From positions 1-31,561 of the forward strand of contig CAYQBA010000031.1 in the NCBI GenBank assembly GCA_964415605.1: 31,561 bases of DNA, read 5' to 3'. Shown here one piece after another: positions 6,961 to 15,407 of this stretch. The translations under genes were made by a program, and so were the position numbers. The number at the start of each line of letters is the position of its first letter. Position 1 is the first letter of the stretch. The DNA is from UCB3 sp964415605 (GTDB lineage: Bacteria; Chloroflexota; Anaerolineae; Epilineales; Epilineaceae). The notes beneath the pieces were generated by a model. That model saw only the letters and a list, made by a program, of their open reading frames with translations. It made no database searches and had not been told where the DNA came from.

Positions 6961-9081
6961 ATGGCCACCTCGAACGAGCCCCTGCCTTCTCCGCCGGCTA
7001 CCGACGCTTCGTCGACGGAGCCGGACCATGTCAGGGCCCGAATCACGCGGACCGGCATGGCCCGATTGGCCCGCCCCGACGCGCTCCTCTTCCTGGCCGC
7101 GCTCGCCGTCTACGGTGTCACCCGCTTCGTCGGGCTGGATCGGTTCCCGATCTACTTCTTCTGCGACGAGGCGATCCACGCCAACTTGGCCCAGCACCTG
7201 TTGACGCATGGCGGCCGTGAACCGCACGGGGCGCTCCTGCCCACGTTCTTCCAGAACGACGACCGGTGGAACCTCTCGCTCAGCGTCTACCTGCACGTCC
7301 CGGCAGTCGCCCTGTTCGGCAAGTCGGTGGTGGCGCTGCGGGCGACATCGGCGCTGATCACCGCGCTGGGGGCGGTGTTCGCGGCGCTGGCCATGAAGCA
7401 AGCGTTCGGGAGCCGGGCGTGGTGGATGGCCGTGCTGGTCATGGCCGGGCTACCGGCATGGTTCCTCCACAGCCGGACCGGGTTCGAGGTCGCCATGATG
7501 GTGTCGTTCTACGCCGGGTTCGTGTGGGCGTACCTCCTGTACCGCCTGCGCGGCGCCCGCTACCTGCCGCTGGTGCTCGTCCTCGGGGCGGCGACGTTCT
7601 ACGGCTACGCCAATGGCCAGGGCCTGATGCTCGCCACCGGCGCGCTCCTTCTCGGGTCCGACCTGCGCTACCACCTCGGCCAGCCGCGCCGCGTCGTCGC
7701 CGGCGCCGTCGCCCTCGGCCTGATCCTCGCCCTGCCCTACCTCCGCTTCCGCCTGCAGCACCCGGACGCCATCTCCTACCAGCTCCACGTGATCTCGTCT
7801 TACTGGATCCTCGACGACCCGCTGTCGACGAAGCTGGCGACGTTCGCCCGCACCTACGCCGGCGGGTTTGACCCACGCTACTGGTTCCTGCCCAACGACG
7901 TCGACCTCGTGCGGCACCGGGTCAAGGACGTGGGGCACTTCCCGCTCTTCCTCCTGCCGTTCGTCGTGCTCGGGCTCGGCGTCTGCCTTGCCCGCCTGCG
8001 CTCCCCCGCGCACCGCGTCGTCGTGCTCGTGCTGCTCGCCGCGCCGTTCTCGGCCGCCATCGCGACGGTCTTCATCACCCGTGCCCTGGCGATGGTGGTT
8101 CCGGTCACGCTCCTGGCCTGCATCGGCTTCGACTGGCTGGTCGACCGCCTGACGGCGGGCCGCGCCCGCCGCCTGCCGGTCGATCTCGCCGCCGGCGCCG
8201 CCCTCGCCGCCTGGAGCGTGTGGCTCCTGCGCGCCGCGCTGACGTCCGGGCCGACCTGGTTCACGGATTACGGGCTCTTCGGCATGCAGTGGGGCGCCGC
8301 ACAGGTGTTTGGAGCCACGGAGGAGATTCTGGCGACGTCGCCCGAGGCCGTCATCGGGATCTCGCCCGACTGGACCAACAACGCCAACGCGCTGGCCGAG
8401 TTCTTCCTCCCGCCCGACCTCGTGAAGCGCGTCAAGTTCGGCAACACCGCTCCGCTGCTGCGCGAGAGGGTCGACTTCCCCGCCGGCAAGGTCTTCGTTC
8501 TGTCGCCGGAGGAGATGGCACAGATAGAGAAGAGCGGCAGGATTGAGGTCACGTCGACCGAACGTGTCATTGCCTATCCCGACGGGCGCCCGGGCTTCTA
8601 CTTCGTCCGCCTGCGCTACGCGCCGGGCGTCGACGCCGTGTTCGCCCGCGAGGCGGTCGAGCGGAAGCGCCCGGTTGAAGCGGTCATCGACCTGGGCGGC
8701 CAGCGCGTCCGCGTCCGCCACTCGCGCCTCGACCGCGGCCGCCTGGTGGACCTGTTCGACGCCAACCCGGAGCTTCTCATCCGCGGCGAGTCCGCCAACC
8801 CACTGATCCTCGAATTTGCCTTCCCCGAGCCGCGCGAGATATCCGGCATCGCCGCCCACACGGCGATGATGGACCTCGAGCTGAAGATGCTGGTTACGCC
8901 GGCCGACGGCGGCGAGGCACGGGCGTACACGACGACGCATCGCGATCTGCCCGACGAGCCGCGCATCGACTTCCCGTTCCCCGACGGACCGGTCACGGTC
9001 TCCGCCCTCCGGCTCGAGTTCCACGACCTGACGAGTACCGGCGACGTGCACATCCACGTGCGGGACTTGGAGATCCGTTAG
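6961..9081 (+). CDS. GT-C membrane glycosyltransferase (GT39/PMT-like) with C-terminal lectin-like domain
   Basis: The 706-residue protein resembles ArnT/PMT-type glycosyltransferases, which use polyprenyl-phosphate sugars and act with the catalytic loop outside the cytoplasmic membrane. A cytoplasmic tail of about 38 residues is followed by TM1 (ALLFLAALAVYGVTRF). The first outer loop carries the acidic motif FFCDEAIHANLAQHL (near residues 65-79), the expected catalytic Asp-Glu site. About ten further hydrophobic segments run to residue 430. The remaining 275 residues are soluble and end in a beta-rich segment (FPEPREISGIAAHTA to VSALRLEFHDLTSTGDVHIH) that looks like a discoidin/F5-8C-type carbohydrate-binding fold. 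ATG 6961 has no clear Shine-Dalgarno. GTG at 6931, adding ten residues and overlapping the upstream TGA, is an alternative. The promoter in the module at 6698-6727 may drive it. Acceptor is unknown. Confidence 0.88.
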   Translation: MATSNEPLPSPPATDASSTEPDHVRARITRTGMARLARPDALLFLAALAVYGVTRFVGLDRFPIYFFCDEAIHANLAQHLLTHGGREPHGALLPTFFQNDDRWNLSLSVYLHVPAVALFGKSVVALRATSALITALGAVFAALAMKQAFGSRAWWMAVLVMAGLPAWFLHSRTGFEVAMMVSFYAGFVWAYLLYRLRGARYLPLVLVLGAATFYGYANGQGLMLATGALLLGSDLRYHLGQPRRVVAGAVALGLILALPYLRFRLQHPDAISYQLHVISSYWILDDPLSTKLATFARTYAGGFDPRYWFLPNDVDLVRHRVKDVGHFPLFLLPFVVLGLGVCLARLRSPAHRVVVLVLLAAPFSAAIATVFITRALAMVVPVTLLACIGFDWLVDRLTAGRARRLPVDLAAGAALAAWSVWLLRAALTSGPTWFTDYGLFGMQWGAAQVFGATEEILATSPEAVIGISPDWTNNANALAEFFLPPDLVKRVKFGNTAPLLRERVDFPAGKVFVLSPEEMAQIEKSGRIEVTSTERVIAYPDGRPGFYFVRLRYAPGVDAVFAREAVERKRPVEAVIDLGGQRVRVRHSRLDRGRLVDLFDANPELLIRGESANPLILEFAFPEPREISGIAAHTAMMDLELKMLVTPADGGEARAYTTTHRDLPDEPRIDFPFPDGPVTVSALRLEFHDLTSTGDVHIHVRDLEIR

Positions 9082-9127
9082 GCGCTGGGCGCGTTCGCGA
9101 TCAAGGATCATGCCCCTCGCCGCCGAG

Positions 9128-9310
9128 GTTGACACGGCCGGCCGACGGATCCGCCCGCCTTGCGTTGGACGCCGCCCAACACATGCCGTACACTCGCTTG
9201 ATCACCGAACGAATGCGGGAGGCCCAAGTGCGTGCTGTCACGTGGAAGCTGTCCGATCTCGTCAGACGCGGCCTCGCCGTAGCCGTTTTGGCGGCCGTTG
9301 GCGCCGCGGT
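9128..9310 (+). repeat. Duplicated promoter + signal-peptide module, copy B (intact)
   Basis: This is the partner of 6661-6843. It carries the promoter TTGGAC (9165-9170), 18 bp, TACACT (9189-9194), a second -35-like TTGACA at 9129-9134, the ribosome binding site GGGAGG (9217-9222), and the GTG start of the LVIVD gene at 9228 with 5-nt spacing. Long identical runs cover the transcription start to ribosome binding site and the hydrophobic core of the signal peptide. Confidence 0.9.
9165..9194 (+). promoter_or_regulatory. Promoter of the LVIVD gene
   Basis: TTGGAC (9165-9170) and TACACT (9189-9194) are separated by 18 bp. Both boxes and the spacing are kept in the duplicated copy at 6698-6727, and this conservation supports function. 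Transcription would start near 9201, giving a leader of about 27 nt that contains the GGGAGG site. Confidence 0.6.
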
Positions 9311-11219
9311 CGAGCATGCCGCGGACCCGAGCACGGTTGCGCACGCCCAGGCCCCGCACGCCCTCGATCTTGTCGGCCAGACCGGCGGTCTGGCGGCCGA
9401 TGTCATCATGGCCGGCGAGCACGCGTGGGTCGGCGTCGGGCCGCGCGTCGTGGCCTGGGACGTTTCCGTCCCGTCGGTGCCGCGGTGGATCGGCGAGAGC
9501 CCGGTCCTGTCAGGGGTGGTGCTCGACATCGCGGTGGCCGGGGGCCGCCCGACGCGGTCGGTCTTCGCCGTGACCGGCGAGGGCGGCATCGAGGTCATCG
9601 ACGTGACCGACGCGGTGCACCCGCGGCGCCTGAGCTACCTCGACATGTCGGACGGCGTGACCGAGGTGGCCGCCGGCGACGACGTGGTCTGCGTCGCCGT
9701 CGCCTCCGATCCCCCCATGGTGTGGGTGGTCGACGTGGCCAACCCGGCCGCCCCGTGGGTGGCCAGCCGCATCGAGCTGCCGGCGGAGGCCATCGGCCTC
9801 GTCGCCGCCGAGCGGCGGGTCTACGTGCTGGTCGACGACGAGGGCCTGCGCATCTACGACCTCGCCACGCCCGCGTCGCCGCTGTTGATCGGGCGGGCCC
9901 CGACCCCGGATCGCGAAAGCGGCCTCGGCGGGCGGATGGACCTGGCCAGCGGCTATGTGTTTGTCGCCGACGGGCCGAACGGCCTGCGCGTCTTCGACGT
10001 CGTCGATCCCAGCGCGCCGCGCGAGGTCGGGCGGCTGACGGACGTCAACGATGCCCGTGCCGTCCACGTGGCCAACGGCCTGGCATACGTCGCCGACGGC
10101 GCACGGGGCCTGGCGGTGGTCGAAGTGGCGTCGCCGCGCAACCCACGCCTCCTCGGACGACATGTCACGAACGGTGCGGCCAGCAGCGTCGCCGCCGTGG
10201 ATGACCTGGTCATGGTGACCGACGAGCACGGATTGCGCGTCATCGACGCCTCGAACCCGGGCCTGCCGCGGCGCAGCGCCGACATCGACCCGCCCGGCTA
10301 CGTCGTGGGCGTCGCGGCCGAGGGCGACCGATGGTTCGCTTTCGACGGCACGCACGCCCTGCTGTGGTCGATCGCAGGCGACGGTCTGCGGACGGCCCGA
10401 GCGACGAGCCATGTCGCGTCACCGGTGACCGGCTCGGACGGCGGCGCCTTGGCCGCGCACGCGGGCTACGTGTACGTCGCCGGCGGCCGCGAGGGCCTGG
10501 GCGTGATCGATGCGCGCGGTCCGAGCGGCCTCGCGGCGATCGGAGTGGTCACGGGCACGACCGCGATGGACGTCCATGCCGCCGGCCGGCACGTGTACGT
10601 CGCGGCCGGCGGCGACGGGCTGGCGGTGCTGGATGCCACCGACCCGGCACGCCCGCGCCCCCTGTCGGCCGCGCCGACCGACGGGTTCGCCAGCGCCGTC
10701 TTTGCGCAGGTCAGCCGCACGCTCGTGATGGATGGCAGCCTCGAGGTCTTCGATACCCGCGATCCCGCGCGGCCCGGCGCCGCGGCAACCTTGGCGATGG
10801 AAGGCGACCTGCCCGGTACCGTCGCCGCAGAGGGCGAGCGAGCCTATGCCGCCACCGACCGGGTGCACGTCTTCGACCTGACGACACCCGGCAACCCGGC
10901 CGTGGTGGGCGAGTGGATGCCCGAAAGCGGCCCGCTGGTCTCGCCGCGCATTGCGGTCGGAGAGGGCGTGGCCTACGTCTCCGACGCGTTCAACAACGCG
11001 GTCTGGGCGCTGGACGTCGCCGGCAACGAACCCCCACGCGAGCTCGCGCGCGCGGTGCTCCCGGCGGGCAGTCAGCCGCTGGACATGATGCTGGCGCGCG
11101 TGGGAGGCACGGGCGTGGTCCTGGTGGCCAGCGGCGACGGGGGGGTGACGGTCTGGCGGCACCGCGCGTCAGGTGGCGGAAAGTCGGTCGTCTACCTGCC
11201 GTTCGGCCGAAACCGCTAG
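9228..11219 (+). CDS. Secreted LVIVD-repeat beta-propeller protein
   Basis: The 663-residue protein starts at GTG 9228, chosen because GGGAGG lies 5 nt upstream; ATG 9213 is in frame but precedes that site. Residues 1-41 form a signal peptide (basic start, core LAVAVLAAVGAAV, AHAQA before the mature part). The rest is about ten repeats of the LVIVD type, e.g. GLRVFDVVDPSAPREVGRL, GLAVLDATDPARPRPL and VHVFDLTTPGNPAVVGEW, each followed by YVYVA/AYVAD strands. Such propellers are extracellular scaffolds or binding modules; no catalytic motif is visible. The C-terminus ends GGGKSVVYLPFGRNR. That tail resembles those of two other secreted proteins in the window. A 130-bp gap separates it from the M14 peptidase on the same strand. 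Confidence 0.9.
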   Translation: MRAVTWKLSDLVRRGLAVAVLAAVGAAVEHAADPSTVAHAQAPHALDLVGQTGGLAADVIMAGEHAWVGVGPRVVAWDVSVPSVPRWIGESPVLSGVVLDIAVAGGRPTRSVFAVTGEGGIEVIDVTDAVHPRRLSYLDMSDGVTEVAAGDDVVCVAVASDPPMVWVVDVANPAAPWVASRIELPAEAIGLVAAERRVYVLVDDEGLRIYDLATPASPLLIGRAPTPDRESGLGGRMDLASGYVFVADGPNGLRVFDVVDPSAPREVGRLTDVNDARAVHVANGLAYVADGARGLAVVEVASPRNPRLLGRHVTNGAASSVAAVDDLVMVTDEHGLRVIDASNPGLPRRSADIDPPGYVVGVAAEGDRWFAFDGTHALLWSIAGDGLRTARATSHVASPVTGSDGGALAAHAGYVYVAGGREGLGVIDARGPSGLAAIGVVTGTTAMDVHAAGRHVYVAAGGDGLAVLDATDPARPRPLSAAPTDGFASAVFAQVSRTLVMDGSLEVFDTRDPARPGAAATLAMEGDLPGTVAAEGERAYAATDRVHVFDLTTPGNPAVVGEWMPESGPLVSPRIAVGEGVAYVSDAFNNAVWALDVAGNEPPRELARAVLPAGSQPLDMMLARVGGTGVVLVASGDGGVTVWRHRASGGGKSVVYLPFGRNR

Positions 11220-11349
11220 CGCCGTGGGCGGGCCGAACCTGGGCCGGACCGGACGCTCGGGCAAGGCGACATAAAGCAACGGAACACGACGTCGGCGTGT
11301 TTACCCACGGCCCGGCGAAGGCCGGGACATCGCAGCACGGAGGATTCAC
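11220..11349 (+). promoter_or_regulatory. Gap before M14 gene with two small hairpins
   Basis: The gap holds AACACG/CGTGTT (7-nt loop, near 11283-11301) and CCCGGC-GAAG-GCCGGG (near 11311-11326). Neither is followed by a T-run, so intrinsic termination is doubtful. GGAGGA at 11339-11344 is a strong Shine-Dalgarno 5 nt before ATG 11350. No convincing promoter was found. Confidence 0.35.
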
Positions 11350-13200
11350 ATGCGCGGCCTGGACAGGCACCGGTCTTTGGGCGGCGGCGCCCGGCGCGCG
11401 GCCCGGCGCAGCGGGCGGTCGTGGCTCGCCGCGGCGTTGGTGGTGGGGATCGCGGGGGTGACAGGCGCGGCGAGCACGGCGGTCGCCGATGACGAGGTAC
11501 CCGGGCCCGCCGGTGATACCAGGGCCGGTATCGGTGCCGATGCCGAAGTCGGCGACGTCGTCGTCGACATCCGCGCGGTACCGATCGCGCGCCGCCGCGC
11601 GCTGGCCGAGGCCGTCCCGGAGTGGGAGGAGTCGATCGCGGCCGGCACCGAGCGGATCACGATCCCGCGGGCGCAGCTGGACGACCTGCGCGGCCAAGGC
11701 TTCGCGGTCGACGTCGTCGCCGCCGCGCCGGCGCGGCTCCCGGCGTGGCCGGGGTGCTACGATCGCCTCGCGGAAGTCCACGCCTGGGCCGAGGCGACGG
11801 CGGTGGCTCGACCCGAGCTGCTCGAGGTGCTCGACATCGGCGACAGCGGCTGCAAGGCCGCGGGCGGGTGCGTCACGCCCGGCGGCGATGCGATTCCCGG
11901 CGCCGACATCGTGGCGGTGCGCGTGACCAACGAGGCGGCCGAGTCGCCGAAGGCGGGCCGGCTGTGGATCGACGGCGGCCTGCACGCGCGCGAAATACCG
12001 ACCGTGGCGCTGGCGCAGGCGTTCATCCGGCACCTCCTGGACGGCTACGGCCGCGACGCGCAGATCACCTATCTCCTCGACCACCGCGAGGTCTACGTCG
12101 GCCTGTCGAGCAACCCCGATGGGCGCCAGCTCGTCGAGCTCGGCGCGCACCCGCCGTACGACACGCGGCCGTGGATGTGGCGCAAGAACGGGCGCGACGT
12201 CGGCGGCGGAGCGTGCGGCTGGCCGCCGGCGGGGGGCGGGCACACGGGGGTGGACTTGAACCGCAACCATGCGTTCAAGTGGGATGCCGAAGGTCACAGC
12301 GAAGACGTCTGTGCCGAGACATACCGAGGGCCGACGCCGGGCTCGGAGCCGGAGATCCAGGCCTACGCGGCGTTCGTGCGGTCGATCATGCCGGACCAGC
12401 GCGGACCCGAGGACACCGACGCGGCGGCGGCGGATGCGACGGGGTTCCTCATCAACTTCCACAACGCGACGTTTCCCGGCACGATGCTGGTGCCCTGGGG
12501 CTGGACGACGGCCCGGGCTCCAAACGCCGATGACCTGTACGCGATCGCGCGGCGCTACGTGGCGTTCAACGGCTACCGCGTGCAGAGCGCGCTCTACCCG
12601 GTCAGCGGCAACACGCGCGATTGGAGCTACGGCGAGCTCGGCATCCCGAGCTACGTGATCGAGGTGCAGGGGAGCGACTTCGCGTCGTCGTGCACCGAGC
12701 TGGCGGACGTCATCGGGCAAAACCTCGACGCGCTCGTGATGACGCTCGGGCTGGCGGACCGCCCGTACCGCCGCATCAACGGCCCGGAGATCACGCGGCT
12801 GGCGCTGCGCCCGGCGCTCGCGCCGGCCGGATCCACCGTGGGCGTGTCGGTGCGCGCCACGGATCTCCGAGCGGGCCGGCAACCGGTGGCGGCGGTCGAG
12901 ATCTTGCTGGGCCAGCCGGGTGGCGCCGCCGTGGGCGGCGGGCCACCCGGCCCAAGCGTCGCCGAAGGCGATGGCACACCGCTCGCGGCGGTCGACGGTG
13001 GGTTCGACGAGGTGTCGGAAGACGCGGCGAGCACGCTGGCGGTGCGTGGTCTCGAACCCGGACGGTACTACGTCGTGGCGCGTGCCCGCGACGCGAACGG
13101 CAACTGGGGCCCCGCTCGGGCGCAGTGGCTCGAGGTGCTGGACGAGGCGCCGGATGGGCAGGGTCGCGTGCGGTGGGGGCGGCGGACGCGGTGGGATTGA
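11350..13200 (+). CDS. Secreted M14 zinc carboxypeptidase
   Basis: M14 enzymes remove C-terminal residues from peptides using one zinc ion. The protein is 616 residues and starts at ATG 11350 behind GGAGGA. Residues 1-46 are an export signal with a basic region (twin Arg pairs) and the core SWLAAALVVGIAGVTGAAST. A propeptide-like region runs to about residue 130, and the catalytic domain covers roughly 131-470. Zinc ligands are His212 and Glu215 (GGLHAREIPT) and His371 (INFHNATFPG). Substrate-binding Asn304-Arg305 lie in VDLNRNHAFKW, and the general base is Glu438 in YVIEVQG. All key residues are present, so activity is expected. A beta-sandwich-like C-terminal region follows (VRGLEPGRYYVVARARDANGNWG). 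The export signal suggests an extracellular peptide scavenger. Specificity cannot be read reliably. Confidence 0.93.
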   Translation: MRGLDRHRSLGGGARRAARRSGRSWLAAALVVGIAGVTGAASTAVADDEVPGPAGDTRAGIGADAEVGDVVVDIRAVPIARRRALAEAVPEWEESIAAGTERITIPRAQLDDLRGQGFAVDVVAAAPARLPAWPGCYDRLAEVHAWAEATAVARPELLEVLDIGDSGCKAAGGCVTPGGDAIPGADIVAVRVTNEAAESPKAGRLWIDGGLHAREIPTVALAQAFIRHLLDGYGRDAQITYLLDHREVYVGLSSNPDGRQLVELGAHPPYDTRPWMWRKNGRDVGGGACGWPPAGGGHTGVDLNRNHAFKWDAEGHSEDVCAETYRGPTPGSEPEIQAYAAFVRSIMPDQRGPEDTDAAAADATGFLINFHNATFPGTMLVPWGWTTARAPNADDLYAIARRYVAFNGYRVQSALYPVSGNTRDWSYGELGIPSYVIEVQGSDFASSCTELADVIGQNLDALVMTLGLADRPYRRINGPEITRLALRPALAPAGSTVGVSVRATDLRAGRQPVAAVEILLGQPGGAAVGGGPPGPSVAEGDGTPLAAVDGGFDEVSEDAASTLAVRGLEPGRYYVVARARDANGNWGPARAQWLEVLDEAPDGQGRVRWGRRTRWD

Positions 13201-13201
13201 C

Positions 13202-13215
13202 GGCGGCTTACCGCC
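13202..13215. terminator. Small hairpin between convergent genes
   Basis: GGCGG-CTTA-CCGCC forms a 5-bp stem with a 4-nt loop in the 42-bp gap between the convergent M14 and MscS genes. It has no T-run on either strand, so a terminator role is only suggested by location. Confidence 0.25.
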
Positions 13216-13242
13216 CGCTGGGGCTGGGCGCGGTGGGGTCGT

Positions 13243-15243
13243 CTAACGATCCCGGTGTCTGATGTGGACTGCCTGACCTGAATCGACGATCGCACCCGAC
13301 GGATCCAGCAGCATGATGGGGCGGCCGAGCCGAACCGCCGGCTCGATGTCGCGCAGCAGGTGCATCACGTCCAGGCGCAACTGCTTGGCGGTCTTGGTCG
13401 CACGCGTAAAGTGGCTGAGCTTGACGTTGTCGACATAGGCCTTGAGCTCGTATTCCAGGCCCAGGTCAGTGTCGACCAGCGCCACGCTGGGCTCTTTCCA
13501 GATGGGCCCGGCCTCGTGCATCTCACGGGCCAGCAGGCGCCGCACGGCCAGGAGGTCCTCGTCCATCAACCGTCCGCGCCCCTGCGCTGGCTTGGCGAGG
13601 ATGGCTGCGACGGTGTTCCGCAATTGGCGTGTGCGATCCGACCAATCCGCGAACAGGTTCGTATACTCCTCCAGGGCGTCGAGATCGGTAAAGCCGCCGA
13701 CCTCGCGGGCACCCAGTGGTGCCCCGAAGCCGTGCTCGGAGAGCCAGCGTTCCTGGGCTTCCATCGCGTACAACAGATCCGCGCGATCGATGCGTCCCGC
13801 CCGCACCAGGGGCGCACCGTCGGCCAGGGCGTGGTCTACGAGCTGCGTGTAGGCAGCCAGGTGATGGAAGGCGGGCGAGAGCGCCGTCTCCGTGAGGGCG
13901 TGGACCTCCGCGATATCGTCCGGCGCAGCGGGGCCGCCATGCCGCCGAATGCCGGCCACGGCGGATCGCAACGCCGCCTCGTCGTGCGGCGGCAGGTGCG
14001 TTTCCGGTCCGCGAACGTAGGTGTAGCGAACCATCAGGAGCCAGCGGGTCATGGCGTCTTCGATGCCATCCACCATGGCGCCGAGGCGGTCCAAGTCAGC
14101 CCCCATGGCTGCCCGTTCGGCGTCGTTGAAGCCGCCGGCTTCCATGCGGTGCAGCTTTGCGGCCATCTCGTAGATGAACCCTGCATGGTGTTGGATCGCG
14201 GCATCCAGGCGCCCCTCGTGCTCGATGCGGGCCATCTCCTTGACCATGCTCAAGGCCTCTGACACGTCACCCAACCATACGAGCCGGTCGATGCGCCGGC
14301 GCATCGCAGGCAGCTTAAGGGTAGGCTGACCGAGGACCCACGGATGGCCGTAAGCGGCTTCCCGCAGCCGGTCCCGCACGACCTCGTCGGGGCTGGAGGC
14401 TTCCACCCGCGCGATCAGAGTCAGTCTCTTCTCGGGTGTTGGGCGGCTGAGGTTGACGAGCTTCTGGCCCGCGAGGATCCGGTTGGGGACGCTGAGATCG
14501 GCATGATCGACCGGGTCGTACATCTTCGTGACCCGCAGGCCCAGGTGATCGACCTTGGCGCGCGTACCGTCCTCGAGCTCCAGCAGGTCGCCCCGCCCGA
14601 ACGGAGTATCCAAGAGCAGCGAGACGCCGCCGAAGACGTCGTCGAGGACGGACTTGGCACCGAAGCTCAGAAAGAGGTAGCCGGCGCCCACGGCGACGGC
14701 GATTCCGCGGGTCGATGCGCCGGTCGCGTCCATGAACGCGATCAGCGCAACGGTGTACAGCACCGGCCGCACGAGAACCCGCGCGATCGGCACCAACATG
14801 TCGTCCAGGCGCGTGTCGGTGCGGGTGGCCCTGTTGGCGAGCACGCGAATCACCGCCCGCTCCAGCATGCGCTGCGCGAGCCAGATCAGGGCGATGACGA
14901 GGCCCACGCGCGCGAGCTTGACGATCGTCGCCAGGGCGTGGAAGGCCAGGCTGGTCTCCGGCCAAGGCGGGTCGAGCTGCAGCGACTCGAGCAGGTTCAC
15001 GATCGCGGCGACGACGACGATGATGCGGAGCGGAAGCTCGCTCGTCGCCAGGAGCAGGTCGTCGACCTCGTACCGCGATCGCAGGACCCAGCGACGGACT
15101 AGGCGGAGCACGAGCACGACCACGAGCAGGACCGCAATCCACAGCTCGAGCTCGACCAGCAGGTGCTCGGACCGGCTCATGGTCGACTGCGACCGGCCCA
15201 GCGCTGCGAGCAGCGCGTCGATCAGGTCATTCATGCAGGTCAT
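13243..15243 (-). CDS. MscS-family mechanosensitive ion channel with long C-terminal domain
   Basis: The 666-residue membrane protein belongs to the small-conductance mechanosensitive channel family, which opens under membrane tension to relieve osmotic stress. N-terminal helices are seen at about residues 31-50, 70-88, 104-123 and 150-168. The pore helix and beta domain follow in GAGYLFLSFGAKSVLDDVFGG then LLLDTPFGRGDLLELEDG (about 183-225), the family signature. Residues from about 290 to 666 are mostly helical and soluble, much longer than E. coli MscS (286 residues in all). They show no match I can name and may be a regulatory cytoplasmic domain. Two starts are possible, ATG 15243 and ATG 15234 (MNDLIDALL), and no clear Shine-Dalgarno favours either. 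The gene is convergent with the M14 gene. Confidence 0.88.
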   Translation of the reverse strand: MTCMNDLIDALLAALGRSQSTMSRSEHLLVELELWIAVLLVVVLVLRLVRRWVLRSRYEVDDLLLATSELPLRIIVVVAAIVNLLESLQLDPPWPETSLAFHALATIVKLARVGLVIALIWLAQRMLERAVIRVLANRATRTDTRLDDMLVPIARVLVRPVLYTVALIAFMDATGASTRGIAVAVGAGYLFLSFGAKSVLDDVFGGVSLLLDTPFGRGDLLELEDGTRAKVDHLGLRVTKMYDPVDHADLSVPNRILAGQKLVNLSRPTPEKRLTLIARVEASSPDEVVRDRLREAAYGHPWVLGQPTLKLPAMRRRIDRLVWLGDVSEALSMVKEMARIEHEGRLDAAIQHHAGFIYEMAAKLHRMEAGGFNDAERAAMGADLDRLGAMVDGIEDAMTRWLLMVRYTYVRGPETHLPPHDEAALRSAVAGIRRHGGPAAPDDIAEVHALTETALSPAFHHLAAYTQLVDHALADGAPLVRAGRIDRADLLYAMEAQERWLSEHGFGAPLGAREVGGFTDLDALEEYTNLFADWSDRTRQLRNTVAAILAKPAQGRGRLMDEDLLAVRRLLAREMHEAGPIWKEPSVALVDTDLGLEYELKAYVDNVKLSHFTRATKTAKQLRLDVMHLLRDIEPAVRLGRPIMLLDPSGAIVDSGQAVHIRHRDR

Positions 15244-15364
15244 TCATGGCCGGGCGGCCGCTCGTGGTCGGGCCAGCGTCCAGCGATCTGAAGCTGCGCC
15301 GCTGTTGCCTTTGGGGTGGCGGGTGTTGACCACGCGTCGGCGTTCGATGCCGGATCCACCATTT

Positions 15365-15405
15365 TCACCGGTTGACCCTCAAACCTCATCACCGGTTGAT
15401 CCTCA
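15365..15405. repeat. Two 17-bp direct repeats (period 24)
   Basis: TCACCGGTTGACCCTCA (15365-15381) and TCACCGGTTGATCCTCA (15389-15405) differ at one base. Each contains the palindrome ACCGGT. They lie just after the stop of the subtilase-like gene and 120-160 bp upstream of the channel start, so they could be operator sites for the channel or a 3'-UTR element. Confidence 0.75.
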
Positions 15406-15407
15406 CC

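Noticed and set aside
9228..11219. DNA-level repeats in the LVIVD gene
   Set aside because: They follow the protein repeat and are degenerate; no separate repeat element.
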